DNA of 64,000 nt. It comes from an uncultured Bacteroidota bacterium. GTDB taxonomy: Bacteria; Bacteroidota; Bacteroidia; Chitinophagales; Chitinophagaceae. The notes beneath the pieces are model-generated. The model worked only from the letters and a program-made list of their open reading frames with translations, did not search any database and was not told the origin of the DNA. Position numbers and translations under genes: made by a program. Positions 1-8,828 of the stretch are shown piece after piece. Numbering within the stretch: the stretch's first letter is position 1; each line of letters starts with the position of its first letter. Where the stretch lies: contig CAIJFI010000008.1 in the NCBI GenBank assembly GCA_903819975.1, positions 62,001 through 126,000 on the forward strand, written 5' to 3'.

Positions 1-3
1 TTT

Positions 4-570
4 ATGATGAATAGAAGAGAGGCCTTATCAAGAGTTGCCATCATTATGGGTGGAACTGTTTTAGGTGCTGAAGCTTTTTTATCGGGTTGTAAAACCAATA
101 CGAAAGGTGTAACATTTTCAAAAGACGATGTTGCTTTTTTAAATGAGGTAGCTGAAACTATTATTCCTGCAACAAGCACGCCAGGTGCCAAAGAAGCTAA
201 GGTGGGTGAGTTCATGACTGTTATGGTGAATGATTGTTATGAAGAAAAAGACCAAGCTGTTTTTATGGAAGGCATGAAAAAATTGGATGAAGCTTCTAAA
301 AAACTAAATAGCAAAAGTTTTATGGAATCTACCCCTGAACAGCGCAATGCATTATTAGTTGCCCTGGATAAAGAAGCAAAGGAATACCAAAAAGCTGCGA
401 AGCCTGAGGATCCTAAACATTACTTTACAATGATGAAGCAATTAACTTTATCTGGTTTCTTTACTTCGGAAGTAGGCGCAACAAAAGCTTTACGTTATGT
501 AGCAGTTCCAGGTAAGTTTGATGGTTCTTATCCATATAAAAAAGGAGATAAAGCTTGGGCTACTAGCTAA
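4..570 (+). CDS. Gluconate 2-dehydrogenase subunit 3-like lipoprotein
   Basis: 188 aa. The N-terminus has a twin-arginine pattern (NRREALS) followed by a hydrophobic stretch and a lipobox-like LSGC at about residues 26-29, so it is probably Tat-exported and lipid-anchored. The body (DVAFLNEVAETIIPAT, then GFFTSEVGATKALRY) matches the gluconate 2-dehydrogenase subunit 3 family, the small accessory subunit of membrane-bound flavin sugar or polyol dehydrogenases. In the family it partners a GMC-type flavoprotein; none is seen downstream, so the partner may lie upstream of the window edge. Two ATGs are adjacent (positions 4 and 7) and I cannot tell which is used. It is followed after 14 bp by a Tat-exported isomerase gene, suggesting one operon. 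The substrate is unknown. Confidence 0.85.
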   Translation: MMNRREALSRVAIIMGGTVLGAEAFLSGCKTNTKGVTFSKDDVAFLNEVAETIIPATSTPGAKEAKVGEFMTVMVNDCYEEKDQAVFMEGMKKLDEASKKLNSKSFMESTPEQRNALLVALDKEAKEYQKAAKPEDPKHYFTMMKQLTLSGFFTSEVGATKALRYVAVPGKFDGSYPYKKGDKAWATS

Positions 571-584
571 TTAAAATAAGTATT

Positions 585-1439
585 ATGAACAATTCAAGAA
601 GAGATTTTTTACGCAATTCTGCTTTAGCGGGATTGGCATTATCTATACCATTTAAGAATGAATTAATGGCAATGGCTGGAACGACTAATTCATTTGGCAT
701 TCAACTATGGACTGTAAAAGAAGCATTGGCAAAAGATCCATTAGCTGTTTTAACACATTTGTCTAAATGTGGCTATAAGAAAATTGAAAGCTTTGAAGGA
801 GAAAAGGGAATTTTTTGGGGAATGAAAAATACGGAATTCAAAAAACATATGGATGAATTAGGCATGAAAATTGTTTCGTCTCATTGTGATACGCTTGTGA
901 ATTTTGAACGTAAGTGTGCAGAAGCTGCCGAGATTGGGATGAAGTATTTAATCTGTCCTCACAAAGGAGCACAAAAATCAATTGACGATTTTAAGCGATT
1001 CGCAGTGGAGTTTAATGCATGTGGTGAAACCGCTAAAAAACATGGTATACGTTTTGCTTATCATAATCACGATTATTCATTTGTTCCAATGAACGGAGAA
1101 TTACCACAGGATGTTATGATGAATAATACAAATCCTGCCACTGTTGATTTTGAAATGGACATGTATTGGACAGTTTTTGCTGGTGTGGATCCTATTGCTT
1201 ATATGGACAAGCATCCAAACCGTTTTAAATTAGTACATGTCAAAGACTTGACTAAAATTGCAACTGGTCTTGAATCTTGTATCATTGGAAAAGGAACTAT
1301 AGATTATAAATCTTTATTGCCTAAAGTTGCAAAGCGTGGCGTACAACATATGATTGTTGAACAAGAAGCTTATACTGGCACAACGGAATTAGATGCTGCA
1401 AAAGCAGATGCCGCTTATTTGAAAACTTTGAAATGGTAA
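585..1439 (+). CDS. Sugar phosphate isomerase/epimerase family protein, Tat-exported
   Basis: 284 aa TIM-barrel protein of the xylose isomerase-like / AP endonuclease 2 superfamily. It opens with the Tat motif SRRDFLRNS and a hydrophobic segment. Visible family features are FGIQLWTVKEAL near the start of the barrel, the metal-ligand region FAYHNHDYSF, the VDFEMDMYW strand and a late IVEQEAY strand whose Glu is a likely metal ligand. Bacteroidota relatives act on periplasmic sugars or keto-sugars, but the substrate cannot be read from sequence. It lies 14 bp after the gluconate-dehydrogenase-subunit-like gene and ends at a strong terminator, so the two are probably co-transcribed. Confidence 0.85.
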   Translation: MNNSRRDFLRNSALAGLALSIPFKNELMAMAGTTNSFGIQLWTVKEALAKDPLAVLTHLSKCGYKKIESFEGEKGIFWGMKNTEFKKHMDELGMKIVSSHCDTLVNFERKCAEAAEIGMKYLICPHKGAQKSIDDFKRFAVEFNACGETAKKHGIRFAYHNHDYSFVPMNGELPQDVMMNNTNPATVDFEMDMYWTVFAGVDPIAYMDKHPNRFKLVHVKDLTKIATGLESCIIGKGTIDYKSLLPKVAKRGVQHMIVEQEAYTGTTELDAAKADAAYLKTLKW

Positions 1440-1460
1440 ATTAGTAACTGTCTTTTATAA

Positions 1461-1498
1461 AAAATCCCGATGCTTTTTGCTATCGGGATTTTTGTTTG
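1461..1498. terminator. Bidirectional intrinsic terminator
   Basis: An inverted repeat with arms AAATCCCGAT (1462-1471) and ATCGGGATTT (1482-1491) is flanked by A-rich sequence on the left and T-rich sequence on the right. It lies between convergent genes and can serve both. Confidence 0.8.
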
Positions 1499-1530
1499 TA
1501 ATAATGATTTATAAAGTTTTTGTGAAACTA

Positions 1531-2712
1531 TTATTTTATCACTTCAATAAGGTCGGTTGTTTTAATAATTGTAGTTAGGGCATTGTGTAATGCTTCTAAA
1601 TCTTGTATACTGTTAAAGGCATTAATAGAGTAGCGCATGTAAATATCATCCCCTTGACGCATGATAGGAATTTCGATATTAAATTCTTTGAATAATTTCC
1701 TTTGTAAAATTTCGGGTTCTTTTGTTTTAATAGGAATACTTATCATTTGCCCAATCCATTCATTGGTTAAAGGACTTATAGGTTTACTTCCTAATAGCTC
1801 GTAAAACAATGGCGCATTGGCTAATACCATTTCATGACATTTTTTTGAAACTTCAGGCCATTTATGATCATTCATAAATATAATACTCATGGTTACAGCT
1901 AAAAATGCAGAGAAGTCCCTAGTACCAATCATTTGATGATAGTCCAAAAATGTAGAGTTAGAGGGTTTTGCTGCTTTGTACCCCCAGCTTACCACTAAGG
2001 GTTCGCAAATATGTTGAACACTTTTATGTGCATATAAAAAGCTTGCACCTTTTGGAGCCATCATCCATTTATGACATGCACCCACATAAAAGTCTACTTC
2101 TAATTCATTTATCTTCAAATCAATTTGTGCTGGCGCATGTGCTCCGTCTACAATGGTCATTAATCCCTTTGATTTTGCAATCGCACAAATTTCTTTTACA
2201 GGAAAGATTAAAGCAGTTGCACTTGTGATATGACTAATAAAAATAGCTTTTGTTTTAGGCGTCAATCCTTTAAAAAAGTCTTCAATAAATTGTTCCTTGG
2301 TGGTGATGGGTAAGTTAATTTTCTGTCTTTTATAAATAGCTTTCTTTTGCCCACAATAATATTCCCAGGTTCTATCGCAAGCGCCATATTCAATATCAGT
2401 TGCTAAAATTTCATCCCCTTCTTCTAATGGGAATGCTTTTGCAATAATGTTCACTGCAAAACTTGGATTGGTTACATACACTAAGTCGTCCTTATCGTCT
2501 ACATGAACAAATTTTGCTAATGCTGCACGTGAAGTTGATAAATATTCGTAACCATCAAATGCAATAAACTGCACTGGCTCTGCTTCTAATACTTTTTGCC
2601 ATTGCTGGTAATATTCAAAAACAGGTTTTGGTGTTGCACCAAAGGAACCAAAGTTTAAAAAATTAATATCCTTCCTTAATAAAAATTGATCTCTTAAATT
2701 ATTATTCATCAT
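1531..2712 (-). CDS. Class V aminotransferase (isopenicillin-N epimerase-like)
   Basis: 393 aa fold-type I PLP enzyme of the class V aminotransferase / isopenicillin-N epimerase-like group. The PLP site is visible: VDGAHAPAQ (Asp189, which contacts the pyridine nitrogen) and GACHKWMMAPKG (Lys215, the Schiff-base lysine). The N-terminal FLNFGSFGATPKPVF is typical of the epimerase-like branch. Members act on diverse amino acids or sulfur compounds, so the substrate is unknown; the resemblance does not imply beta-lactam synthesis. It has no partner gene nearby and appears monocistronic. It has no export signal. Confidence 0.85.
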   Translation of the reverse strand: MMNNNLRDQFLLRKDINFLNFGSFGATPKPVFEYYQQWQKVLEAEPVQFIAFDGYEYLSTSRAALAKFVHVDDKDDLVYVTNPSFAVNIIAKAFPLEEGDEILATDIEYGACDRTWEYYCGQKKAIYKRQKINLPITTKEQFIEDFFKGLTPKTKAIFISHITSATALIFPVKEICAIAKSKGLMTIVDGAHAPAQIDLKINELEVDFYVGACHKWMMAPKGASFLYAHKSVQHICEPLVVSWGYKAAKPSNSTFLDYHQMIGTRDFSAFLAVTMSIIFMNDHKWPEVSKKCHEMVLANAPLFYELLGSKPISPLTNEWIGQMISIPIKTKEPEILQRKLFKEFNIEIPIMRQGDDIYMRYSINAFNSIQDLEALHNALTTIIKTTDLIEVIK

Positions 2713-2773
2713 GTGCTATTGTAATTGTATACTTAATGAGTTTAGTGGTAATGCTTTTCGAAGTTAAGAAAAA

Positions 2774-2803
2774 AAAATCCGCTCGAAGCATCGAGCGGAT
2801 TTT
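2774..2803 (-). terminator. Intrinsic terminator of the Gfo/Idh/MocA gene
   Basis: Perfect 13-bp arms AAAATCCGCTCGA (2774-2786) and TCGAGCGGATTTT (2791-2803) with a 4-nt loop. The A run at 2769-2777 becomes a U tract on the minus strand. Confidence 0.85.
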
Positions 2804-2826
2804 GTATAGCGTTTATAAATGAAATT

Positions 2827-4302
2827 TTATACACCCAAGCTCCAACCTTCGCGATATGTTCTTTTTACAAACTGGTTGGCTGGTTCAAAATTGGTGATCT
2901 TCATATTTGGCCCATCCCATAATAATTGGATATTACGTCCTGGGAATGTAGTTGAGCCTTTTTTGTCAGTTCCTTTATAATCGTAACTTCTAATAGCTAG
3001 GTTGCCCATTAATACCGATTCAGTTAATGGTCCAGCAATATCAAAATGAGAACTTAAAGTTTTTGCTTCTTTACTATCTGGGCCTGCAATACAAGCTTCT
3101 ACCCATGCAGAGTAATGTCCAGCCTCTCCATTTTTTACTCTTTCTACAGATTCTGGAACTTTTGTATTTTTGGTTCTACTTGTAGGCAATAATTGCGGGT
3201 TAATTCCATAGGTGCCTGCCATCATTTTACCTTTAGTCCCTTCAAAAATTACTCCATTGCCTCCATCGCCCATTATTTCGTTTGGACCTAGTTCGGCTGG
3301 TCTTTCTGGTTGAATGCCGCCATCCATCCAATGCAGTTTTATTTCAGTCACTTTATTACTGCCCTTATGTTTATTAAATTGACCTCTGAAAGTTAAAATG
3401 ATATGTGATGCAGCTGGTGGACTGTCTGGAGAGTAAACTCTTTGCCAAGGCGCAGTATAACGTGTTGCTACACTACATTCTGCCGACACTGGATATCCTA
3501 ATCCCAATACTGCAAATGCAGGTGCCATAATATGACATGCCATGTCTCCTAGCGCACCGGTTCCGTAATCCCACCATCCTCTCCAGTTAAATGGAAGTAA
3601 TCCATCAAAATAATCTTTTTGCGGTGCTGTACCTAACCATAAATTAAAATCTAATTCTTTTGGAATTTCATTGGCAGTAGCTGGACGTATTACCCCTTGA
3701 GGCCATACTGGTCTATCTGTATAACAATATATGGTATGAACGTCTCCAATGATTCCAGCGTTATACCAATCTTGTAAAACGCGAACACCATCACCAGATG
3801 ATCCTTGGTTACCCATTTGTGTAACTACATTATAATCATGAGCAGCTTTTGTCATGATACGTGCTTCGTATATATCATGTGCCATTGGCTTTTGAACATA
3901 CACATGTTTTTTTAATTGCATTGCTGCCATTGCTTGCACTGCGTGCATATGGTCTGGTGTTGAAACCGAACAAGCATCAATATGCATATGTTCTTTATCC
4001 AGCATTTCTCTATAATCCTTGTACACTTTTGCTTTTGGATAGCGTTGACGACTCTTTGCTGTTTGACGCTCATCTACATCACATAAAAATGCAATATCTG
4101 CTTTACCACTATTATAGAATGCAAATAAATCGCTTTCTCCTTTACCGCCAGCACCAATGCCAGCAACTTGTAATTTATCACTTGGCGCAGTAAATCCTTT
4201 ACCGCCTAATACATGTCTTGGCATGATATAAAATCCGCCTAGTGCTAATGCTGAATTTCGTATGAAATCTCGCCTTGTGTTATCTGATTTTTTCTTAGAC
4301 AT
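2827..4302 (-). CDS. Gfo/Idh/MocA family oxidoreductase, Tat-exported
   Basis: 491 aa. It begins with NTRRDFIRNSALALGG, a Tat signal nearly identical in pattern to that of the isomerase at 585. The Rossmann part has VAGIGAGGKG (NAD(P) binding), followed by the family landmark VQKPMAHD, equivalent to the EKP motif with Gln replacing Glu. The C-terminal substrate domain contains NWRGWWDYGTGALGDMACHIM, typical of long Bacteroidota secreted members. These enzymes oxidise or reduce sugar derivatives with bound NAD(H). It is divergently transcribed from the aldehyde dehydrogenase gene. Substrate unknown; it may act with the gluconate-dehydrogenase-like and isomerase proteins in periplasmic keto-sugar chemistry (inference). 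Confidence 0.88.
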   Translation of the reverse strand: MSKKKSDNTRRDFIRNSALALGGFYIMPRHVLGGKGFTAPSDKLQVAGIGAGGKGESDLFAFYNSGKADIAFLCDVDERQTAKSRQRYPKAKVYKDYREMLDKEHMHIDACSVSTPDHMHAVQAMAAMQLKKHVYVQKPMAHDIYEARIMTKAAHDYNVVTQMGNQGSSGDGVRVLQDWYNAGIIGDVHTIYCYTDRPVWPQGVIRPATANEIPKELDFNLWLGTAPQKDYFDGLLPFNWRGWWDYGTGALGDMACHIMAPAFAVLGLGYPVSAECSVATRYTAPWQRVYSPDSPPAASHIILTFRGQFNKHKGSNKVTEIKLHWMDGGIQPERPAELGPNEIMGDGGNGVIFEGTKGKMMAGTYGINPQLLPTSRTKNTKVPESVERVKNGEAGHYSAWVEACIAGPDSKEAKTLSSHFDIAGPLTESVLMGNLAIRSYDYKGTDKKGSTTFPGRNIQLLWDGPNMKITNFEPANQFVKRTYREGWSLGV

Positions 4303-4452
4303 AGCAATCGTTAATTGTGTAGTTTGTTATCGTTAATTAATCGTTCCGTTAAATTATCAAAAAAATAGTAAATAAAGGAATTATTTTGATGAGTGAACAA
4401 ATCCCTACTTGCTTTCGTTATTAAAGCTTAAATTGCTATATAATAAATTCGT

Positions 4453-5820
4453 ATGCAAGCCTCAATTCAACAATTACGCAGTTATTTTTTATCTGGAGCT
4501 ACACAGTCTTATGATTTCAGGTTAAATCAATTAAACAGACTTAAAAAGGTGGTTTTAGAATCCGAAAAGGAAATTTATCAGGCACTTTATGCCGACCTTA
4601 AAAAAACCGACGAAGATGCATGGGCAACTGAGGTAGGCTTTTTTTTAAGTGAGTTAAATTACACCATAGAACATTTAAAAGCATGGATGCAGCCTAATTC
4701 GGTGGCAACCAATTTGGTGAATCAGCCTTCTACTAGTTTTACTATACAAGAACCTTTAGGCGTAGTTTGTATTATTGCTCCTTGGAACTATCCATTTCAA
4801 TTATTATTCACTCCATTAATTGGAGCCATAGCTGGAGGTAATTGTGTTGTATTAAAACCGAGTGAGTTTGCGCCAGCAACTGCTAAAATAATGGGAAAGA
4901 TTATTAATTCCTTATTTCCCGATAACTACATTATTTATTTAGAAGGGGATGGTGCAACTGTGCTACCACCATTATTAACTGAAAACAGATTTGATCATAT
5001 TTTTTATACCGGCAGCACACAGGTTGGTAAAATAATTTATAAATATGCAGCTGAGCAATTAGTGCCTGTTACCTTAGAGCTTGGTGGTAAAAGCCCTGCT
5101 GTGATTGCTTCTGATGCAAATATTAGAGTAGCGGCACGTCGTTTAGCAAGTCCTAAGTTTTCTAATTGTGGCCAAATGTGTATAGCGCCAGATTATATTT
5201 TAGTTCCTACCGAATTAAAAGAAGAATTAATAAAAGAATTAATTATTGCAATACAATCTTTTTATGGAGCTGATGCCGAAGCGTCTGACCATTATGGTAA
5301 AATAATTAATGACAAACAATGGTTACGTTTAACTTCATATTTATCGGAAGGTGAAATAGTTTACGGAGGAAAATCAAATAGAGAAAAATTATTTATAGAG
5401 CCTACTATTATGACTGGCGTGCATGCGGATGCAAAAATTATGCAGGATGAAATTTTTGGCCCGATACTTCCTATTTTAACATACCAATCTAATGAAGAGG
5501 CTTTAGCTATTATATTGAAAAATCCAAACCCATTGGCGTTTTATGTTTTCACTGAAAACAAAGCGGATGAAACCTATTGGTTAACCAATGTTCCTTCGGG
5601 CGGTGCTTGTGTAAACAATGCCACTATGCATATCACCAATCATGATTTACCCTTTGGTGGCAGGGGTTTTAGTGGGATGGGGGGCTATCATGGGAAGTTA
5701 AGTTTTGACACATTCACACATACCAAGTCTGTATTAAAAACACCAACTTGGATAGATCCTAGTTTTAAATATCCTCCTTATAAAGGAAAAGGGTGGTTGT
5801 TAAAAAGATTGATAGGATAA
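4453..5820 (+). CDS. NAD(P)-dependent aldehyde dehydrogenase
   Basis: 455 aa, the compact class 3-like ALDH size. Landmarks: IIAPWNYPFQL (about 107-117), VLKPSE (133-138), FYTGSTQVGK (184-193, cofactor loop), LELGGKSP with the general-base Glu209, and SNCGQMCIAPDY with catalytic Cys243. The C-terminal NNATMHITNHDLPFGG motif is also in place. It oxidises aldehydes to acids, probably aliphatic or aromatic ones, in the cytoplasm; the substrate is not predictable. The C-terminus ends with a basic, partly hydrophobic tail (KGWLLKRLIG), which in class 3 ALDHs can favour membrane association. It is followed 73 bp later by a peroxidase gene, possibly a detoxification pair. Confidence 0.92.
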   Translation: MQASIQQLRSYFLSGATQSYDFRLNQLNRLKKVVLESEKEIYQALYADLKKTDEDAWATEVGFFLSELNYTIEHLKAWMQPNSVATNLVNQPSTSFTIQEPLGVVCIIAPWNYPFQLLFTPLIGAIAGGNCVVLKPSEFAPATAKIMGKIINSLFPDNYIIYLEGDGATVLPPLLTENRFDHIFYTGSTQVGKIIYKYAAEQLVPVTLELGGKSPAVIASDANIRVAARRLASPKFSNCGQMCIAPDYILVPTELKEELIKELIIAIQSFYGADAEASDHYGKIINDKQWLRLTSYLSEGEIVYGGKSNREKLFIEPTIMTGVHADAKIMQDEIFGPILPILTYQSNEEALAIILKNPNPLAFYVFTENKADETYWLTNVPSGGACVNNATMHITNHDLPFGGRGFSGMGGYHGKLSFDTFTHTKSVLKTPTWIDPSFKYPPYKGKGWLLKRLIG

Positions 5821-5893
5821 TAGCGTTGAATCATATTAATATGTTTTCGGAAATTATATAATTGGATCTGGTTTGAAAATAAATAAAACTTTC

Positions 5894-6550
5894 ATGATAA
5901 AAATTGCCATCGCCCTAGGTGTTTTGGTTACCGCTACATTGTTAATGAAAAAGACAGGCATGTCATATAGACAATCTGTAATGAAAACATTATATCCTGC
6001 TATTATGTGGAGTAGCAAAGCTAGTGGAAGAAAACAAATACAAACTAATTCCAACAATGCAGTTCCTATTGTTTCTTTTTATGATTTATCTGTAAAAGAC
6101 ATCAACGGAAATGACTTTAAATTTTCTGCTTTAAAAGGCAAAAAAGTGCTAATCGTTAATACAGCGAGTGATTGTGGATTTACTGCGCAATATGAAGCAC
6201 TAGAAAGACTGTCTCATCAGTTTGGCGACAAATTGGTGATTGTTGGATTTCCATCAAATGATTTTAAAGAACAAGAGTCTAGTGACAACGCAAGTATTGT
6301 AAGTTTTTGTAAAAAGAATTATGGTGTTACATTTCCTTTAATGGAAAAATCTATTGTTATAAAACAAAATCATCAAAACGAAGTGCATAAATGGCTATCG
6401 GATATGACTATTAATGGTTGGTGCCATCAGGAGCCTGCTTGGAATTTTTGTAAATACCTTGTAAACGAACATGGTGTGCTAACTCATTATTTCCCAATGA
6501 CAGTGGATCCCTTAGCACCTGAAGTTATTGCAGCTATTGATGCTAAATAA
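5894..6550 (+). CDS. Glutathione peroxidase-like thiol peroxidase, membrane-anchored
   Basis: 218 aa from the ATG at 5894; an upstream in-frame TTG at 5873 would add seven residues and is less likely. Residues 1-18 form a hydrophobic anchor or signal. The GPx fold starts near residue 58. NTASDCGFTAQYEAL carries peroxidatic Cys94 (not selenocysteine), GFPSNDFKEQE supplies the Gln position, and PAWNFCKYLV supplies the Trp and Asn of the catalytic tetrad. The usual GFPCNQF Cys is Ser here, so the resolving-Cys arrangement differs from the common thioredoxin-dependent form; the Cys in WNFCKYL is a possible substitute. It would reduce hydroperoxides at or outside the inner membrane. Confidence 0.85.
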   Translation: MIKIAIALGVLVTATLLMKKTGMSYRQSVMKTLYPAIMWSSKASGRKQIQTNSNNAVPIVSFYDLSVKDINGNDFKFSALKGKKVLIVNTASDCGFTAQYEALERLSHQFGDKLVIVGFPSNDFKEQESSDNASIVSFCKKNYGVTFPLMEKSIVIKQNHQNEVHKWLSDMTINGWCHQEPAWNFCKYLVNEHGVLTHYFPMTVDPLAPEVIAAIDAK

Positions 6551-6587
6551 AAATGAGCCCTGTTGGACTCATTTAATATATTTTTTT
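6551..6587. terminator. Weak hairpin between convergent genes
   Basis: Short arms AAATGAG (6551-6557) and CTCATTT (6568-6574) with a 10-nt loop, followed by an AT-rich stretch and a T run at 6581-6587. It lies between the peroxidase gene and dusB. The stem is weak. Confidence 0.35.
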
Positions 6588-7626
6588 AGTTGATAGGACA
6601 GTGTTCGTGGTAATTTTCTAAAACTATTTTACCGGATTCAATGACCATGTCTTTGTATTGTTCTTTTATCTCATCCAATACAGCTTCAATTTCTACAGGG
6701 TCTGTGATGCGAACTAACTTTGCACGATAATCTTTTATACTTGGCAATCCCTTTAAGTAGTTTGCATAATGTCTTCTCATTTCATTAATACCTGCAATAG
6801 GTCCTTTCCACTCCAATGATTTTCTTAAGTGCTTTCTTGCTACTTCCACTCTTTCTTCAATAGTTGGATCTGCTCTCTTTGTTCCTGTTTCAACAAAATG
6901 TTTGATCTCTCTAAATATCCATGGGTATCCAATAGCAGCACGTCCAATCATAATACCATCTACTCCATATTTATTTTTATATTCAACCGCTTTTTCAGGG
7001 GAGTTAATATCTCCATTTCCAAAGATAGGAATGGTAATACGTGCATCATTTTTCACTTCACCAATCATGGTCCAATCTGCTTCGCCCTTATACATTTGCA
7101 TTCTGGTACGTCCATGAATCGCTAATGCCTTAATGCCAACATCTTGTAAACGAACCGCTACTTCTCTAATATTTTTACTATTCTCGTCCCAGCCTAATCT
7201 TGTTTTTACAGTCACAGGAAGGTTGGTGCTTTTTACAACGGCTTCTGTTAAGCGTACCATTAAATCCAAATCCTTTAAAACCCCTGCACCTGCACCTTTC
7301 ATGGCTACCTTTTTTACGGGACAACCAAAATTTATATCAATTAAATCTGGATTTACGGTGTCTACAATTTTGGTACACAATGCCAATGCTTCCTCGTCAC
7401 CTCCAAATATTTGAATGCCTATAGGACGTTCATAGTCGTAGATATCTAATTTTTGCTTGCTTTTAATGGCATCACGTATAAGACCTTCACTACTAATGAA
7501 TTCCGTGTACATTAAGTCGGCCCCATTGTCCTTACACACTGCTCTAAATGGGGGATCACTCACATCCTCCATTGGAGCGAGTAATAATGGGAAGTCTGGT
7601 AATTGTATATTGCCTATTGAAACCAT
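6586..7626 (-). CDS. dusB: tRNA-dihydrouridine synthase B
   Basis: 346 aa FMN-dependent TIM-barrel enzyme that reduces uridine to dihydrouridine in the D-loop of tRNA. Signature segments: LLLAPMEDVSDPPFR near the N-terminus, DINFGCPVKKV with catalytic Cys102, GAGAGVLKD, TVKTRLGWD, ALAIHGRTRMQMYKGEADW and GIMIGRAAIGYPWIF. Length and motif order match the DusB group. In many bacteria dusB precedes fis; here it is monocistronic and divergent from a CPBP protease gene. A -7-like promoter element sits 37 bp upstream. Confidence 0.95.
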   Translation of the reverse strand: MVSIGNIQLPDFPLLLAPMEDVSDPPFRAVCKDNGADLMYTEFISSEGLIRDAIKSKQKLDIYDYERPIGIQIFGGDEEALALCTKIVDTVNPDLIDINFGCPVKKVAMKGAGAGVLKDLDLMVRLTEAVVKSTNLPVTVKTRLGWDENSKNIREVAVRLQDVGIKALAIHGRTRMQMYKGEADWTMIGEVKNDARITIPIFGNGDINSPEKAVEYKNKYGVDGIMIGRAAIGYPWIFREIKHFVETGTKRADPTIEERVEVARKHLRKSLEWKGPIAGINEMRRHYANYLKGLPSIKDYRAKLVRITDPVEIEAVLDEIKEQYKDMVIESGKIVLENYHEHCPIN

Positions 7627-7662
7627 ATGAATTCGTTATCTTGCATCTAATTGATACTGCTG

Positions 7663-7670
7663 CAAATGTA
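7663..7670 (-). promoter_or_regulatory. Putative dusB promoter -7 element
   Basis: CAAATGTA on the plus strand reads TACATTTG on the minus strand, a match to the Bacteroidota -7 consensus TAnnTTTG, 36 bp before the dusB ATG. No clear -33 TTTG is visible. Confidence 0.5.
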
Positions 7671-7688
7671 CCAATAAATTGTATTTAG

Positions 7689-8597
7689 ATGAGATCTGAA
7701 GATAGAAGCCTTTTTGAGATGACTCCTGGCATGCGTTTAGCCATATTTTTAGCTGCAACGGGTATTAGCATGATTTTGGGGGCATTAATTACTTTTTCCA
7801 TTGTTGCTGCCTACCTACATGTTGGTTTATCCGATATACAAATGGCGTTAATGCAACCAGGGAATGGACATATTTCCTTGTTTGCAAATGCATTTGCCTC
7901 CTTAATTGCATTCTTGGTACCTAGTATTGCGGTTGCATTTTTTACAAGAGGAGCAATTATGGAAAATATGGGTTTTAAGTCCGTTTCCTCTTTTAAATTG
8001 GTACAATGGGTAATATTATTAGCCTTTTCTGGATTATTATTAAGTGGGGCATTGGCTTCCTTGACCGAAAAAATACCTGTACCAGTAAATTTTAAGAATT
8101 GGGCAGACAAATTGGAAGAAACTTATAAAAAAGCCATGATGGCTATGACCCAAATGAATTCATTTGGAGACTTACTTATTAATTTACTTGCCGTTGCCTT
8201 AATACCTGCCATTGTAGAAGAATTATATTTTAGAGGATCCCTACAAAAAACACTTCGTGATTGGTCAGGGAAACCTTTGCTTGCAATTGTAATTACTGCA
8301 ATTGTTTTTAGTGCATTCCACTTTTCTTATTTTGGATTTTTATCAAGAATGGCATTGGGTATTTTATTAGGCTTAATTTACGAATACACTAAAACAATTT
8401 GGTTGCCTGCGCTTTTGCATTTTATTAATAATGGAATTGCAGTTATTGCACTGTATAGTGTAAGAGGTGACCAACATAAAATTGATAAAGTAATGGATGA
8501 GAATTTGCCAATATATTGGGGCGTCATTGCATTAGCGATGGTAACTTATTTATTATATCGTTTAAAACAAGAAGCACATTATGAAAGACTGGACTAA
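7689..8597 (+). CDS. CPBP family intramembrane metalloprotease
   Basis: 302 aa polytopic membrane protein of the CAAX protease / bacteriocin-processing (CPBP, Abi) family. The three conserved motifs are visible: EELYFRG (Glu177-Glu178, Arg182), FSAFHFSYFGF (His211) and ALLHFINNG (His244, Asn247). About seven or eight hydrophobic segments surround them. The family contains glutamate-type intramembrane proteases; the substrate here is unknown. The next gene starts 17 bp before this one ends, so translation is probably coupled. Confidence 0.88.
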   Translation: MRSEDRSLFEMTPGMRLAIFLAATGISMILGALITFSIVAAYLHVGLSDIQMALMQPGNGHISLFANAFASLIAFLVPSIAVAFFTRGAIMENMGFKSVSSFKLVQWVILLAFSGLLLSGALASLTEKIPVPVNFKNWADKLEETYKKAMMAMTQMNSFGDLLINLLAVALIPAIVEELYFRGSLQKTLRDWSGKPLLAIVITAIVFSAFHFSYFGFLSRMALGILLGLIYEYTKTIWLPALLHFINNGIAVIALYSVRGDQHKIDKVMDENLPIYWGVIALAMVTYLLYRLKQEAHYERLD

Positions 8598-8799
8598 AAT
8601 TTATGCAAGTAGTCAGTTAGCAACTGCAGCGATGGTTGTTAATTTATTAGATGAAAACAATGTTCCTGCAAAATTGCTTGACAAAAAAGATTCTTCTTAT
8701 GTATTTCTTGGCGAGGCAGAAATATATGTACCTACAGATTTTATAGAAATTGCTAAAGAGGTACTTAAAACCATTGAATTAGACACATTAAACGCATAG
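8581..8799 (+). CDS. DUF2007 small protein
   Basis: 72 aa. The sequence WTKIYASSQLATAAMVVNLLDENNVPAKLLDKKDS followed by a GEAEIYVP strand matches the DUF2007 (putative signal-transducing protein) fold, a small ferredoxin-like domain. Function is unknown. The start overlaps the end of the CPBP protease gene by 17 bp, and cdsA follows after 29 bp, so the three genes are probably one transcript. Confidence 0.75.
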   Translation: MKDWTKIYASSQLATAAMVVNLLDENNVPAKLLDKKDSSYVFLGEAEIYVPTDFIEIAKEVLKTIELDTLNA

Positions 8800-8828
8800 T
8801 TGTATCTTGTATAAAATTATAAATTATC

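Noticed and set aside
5873..5893. TTG start for the glutathione peroxidase-like protein
   Set aside because: The ATG at 5894 gives a clean hydrophobic N-terminus; the TTG would add a charged stretch before it.
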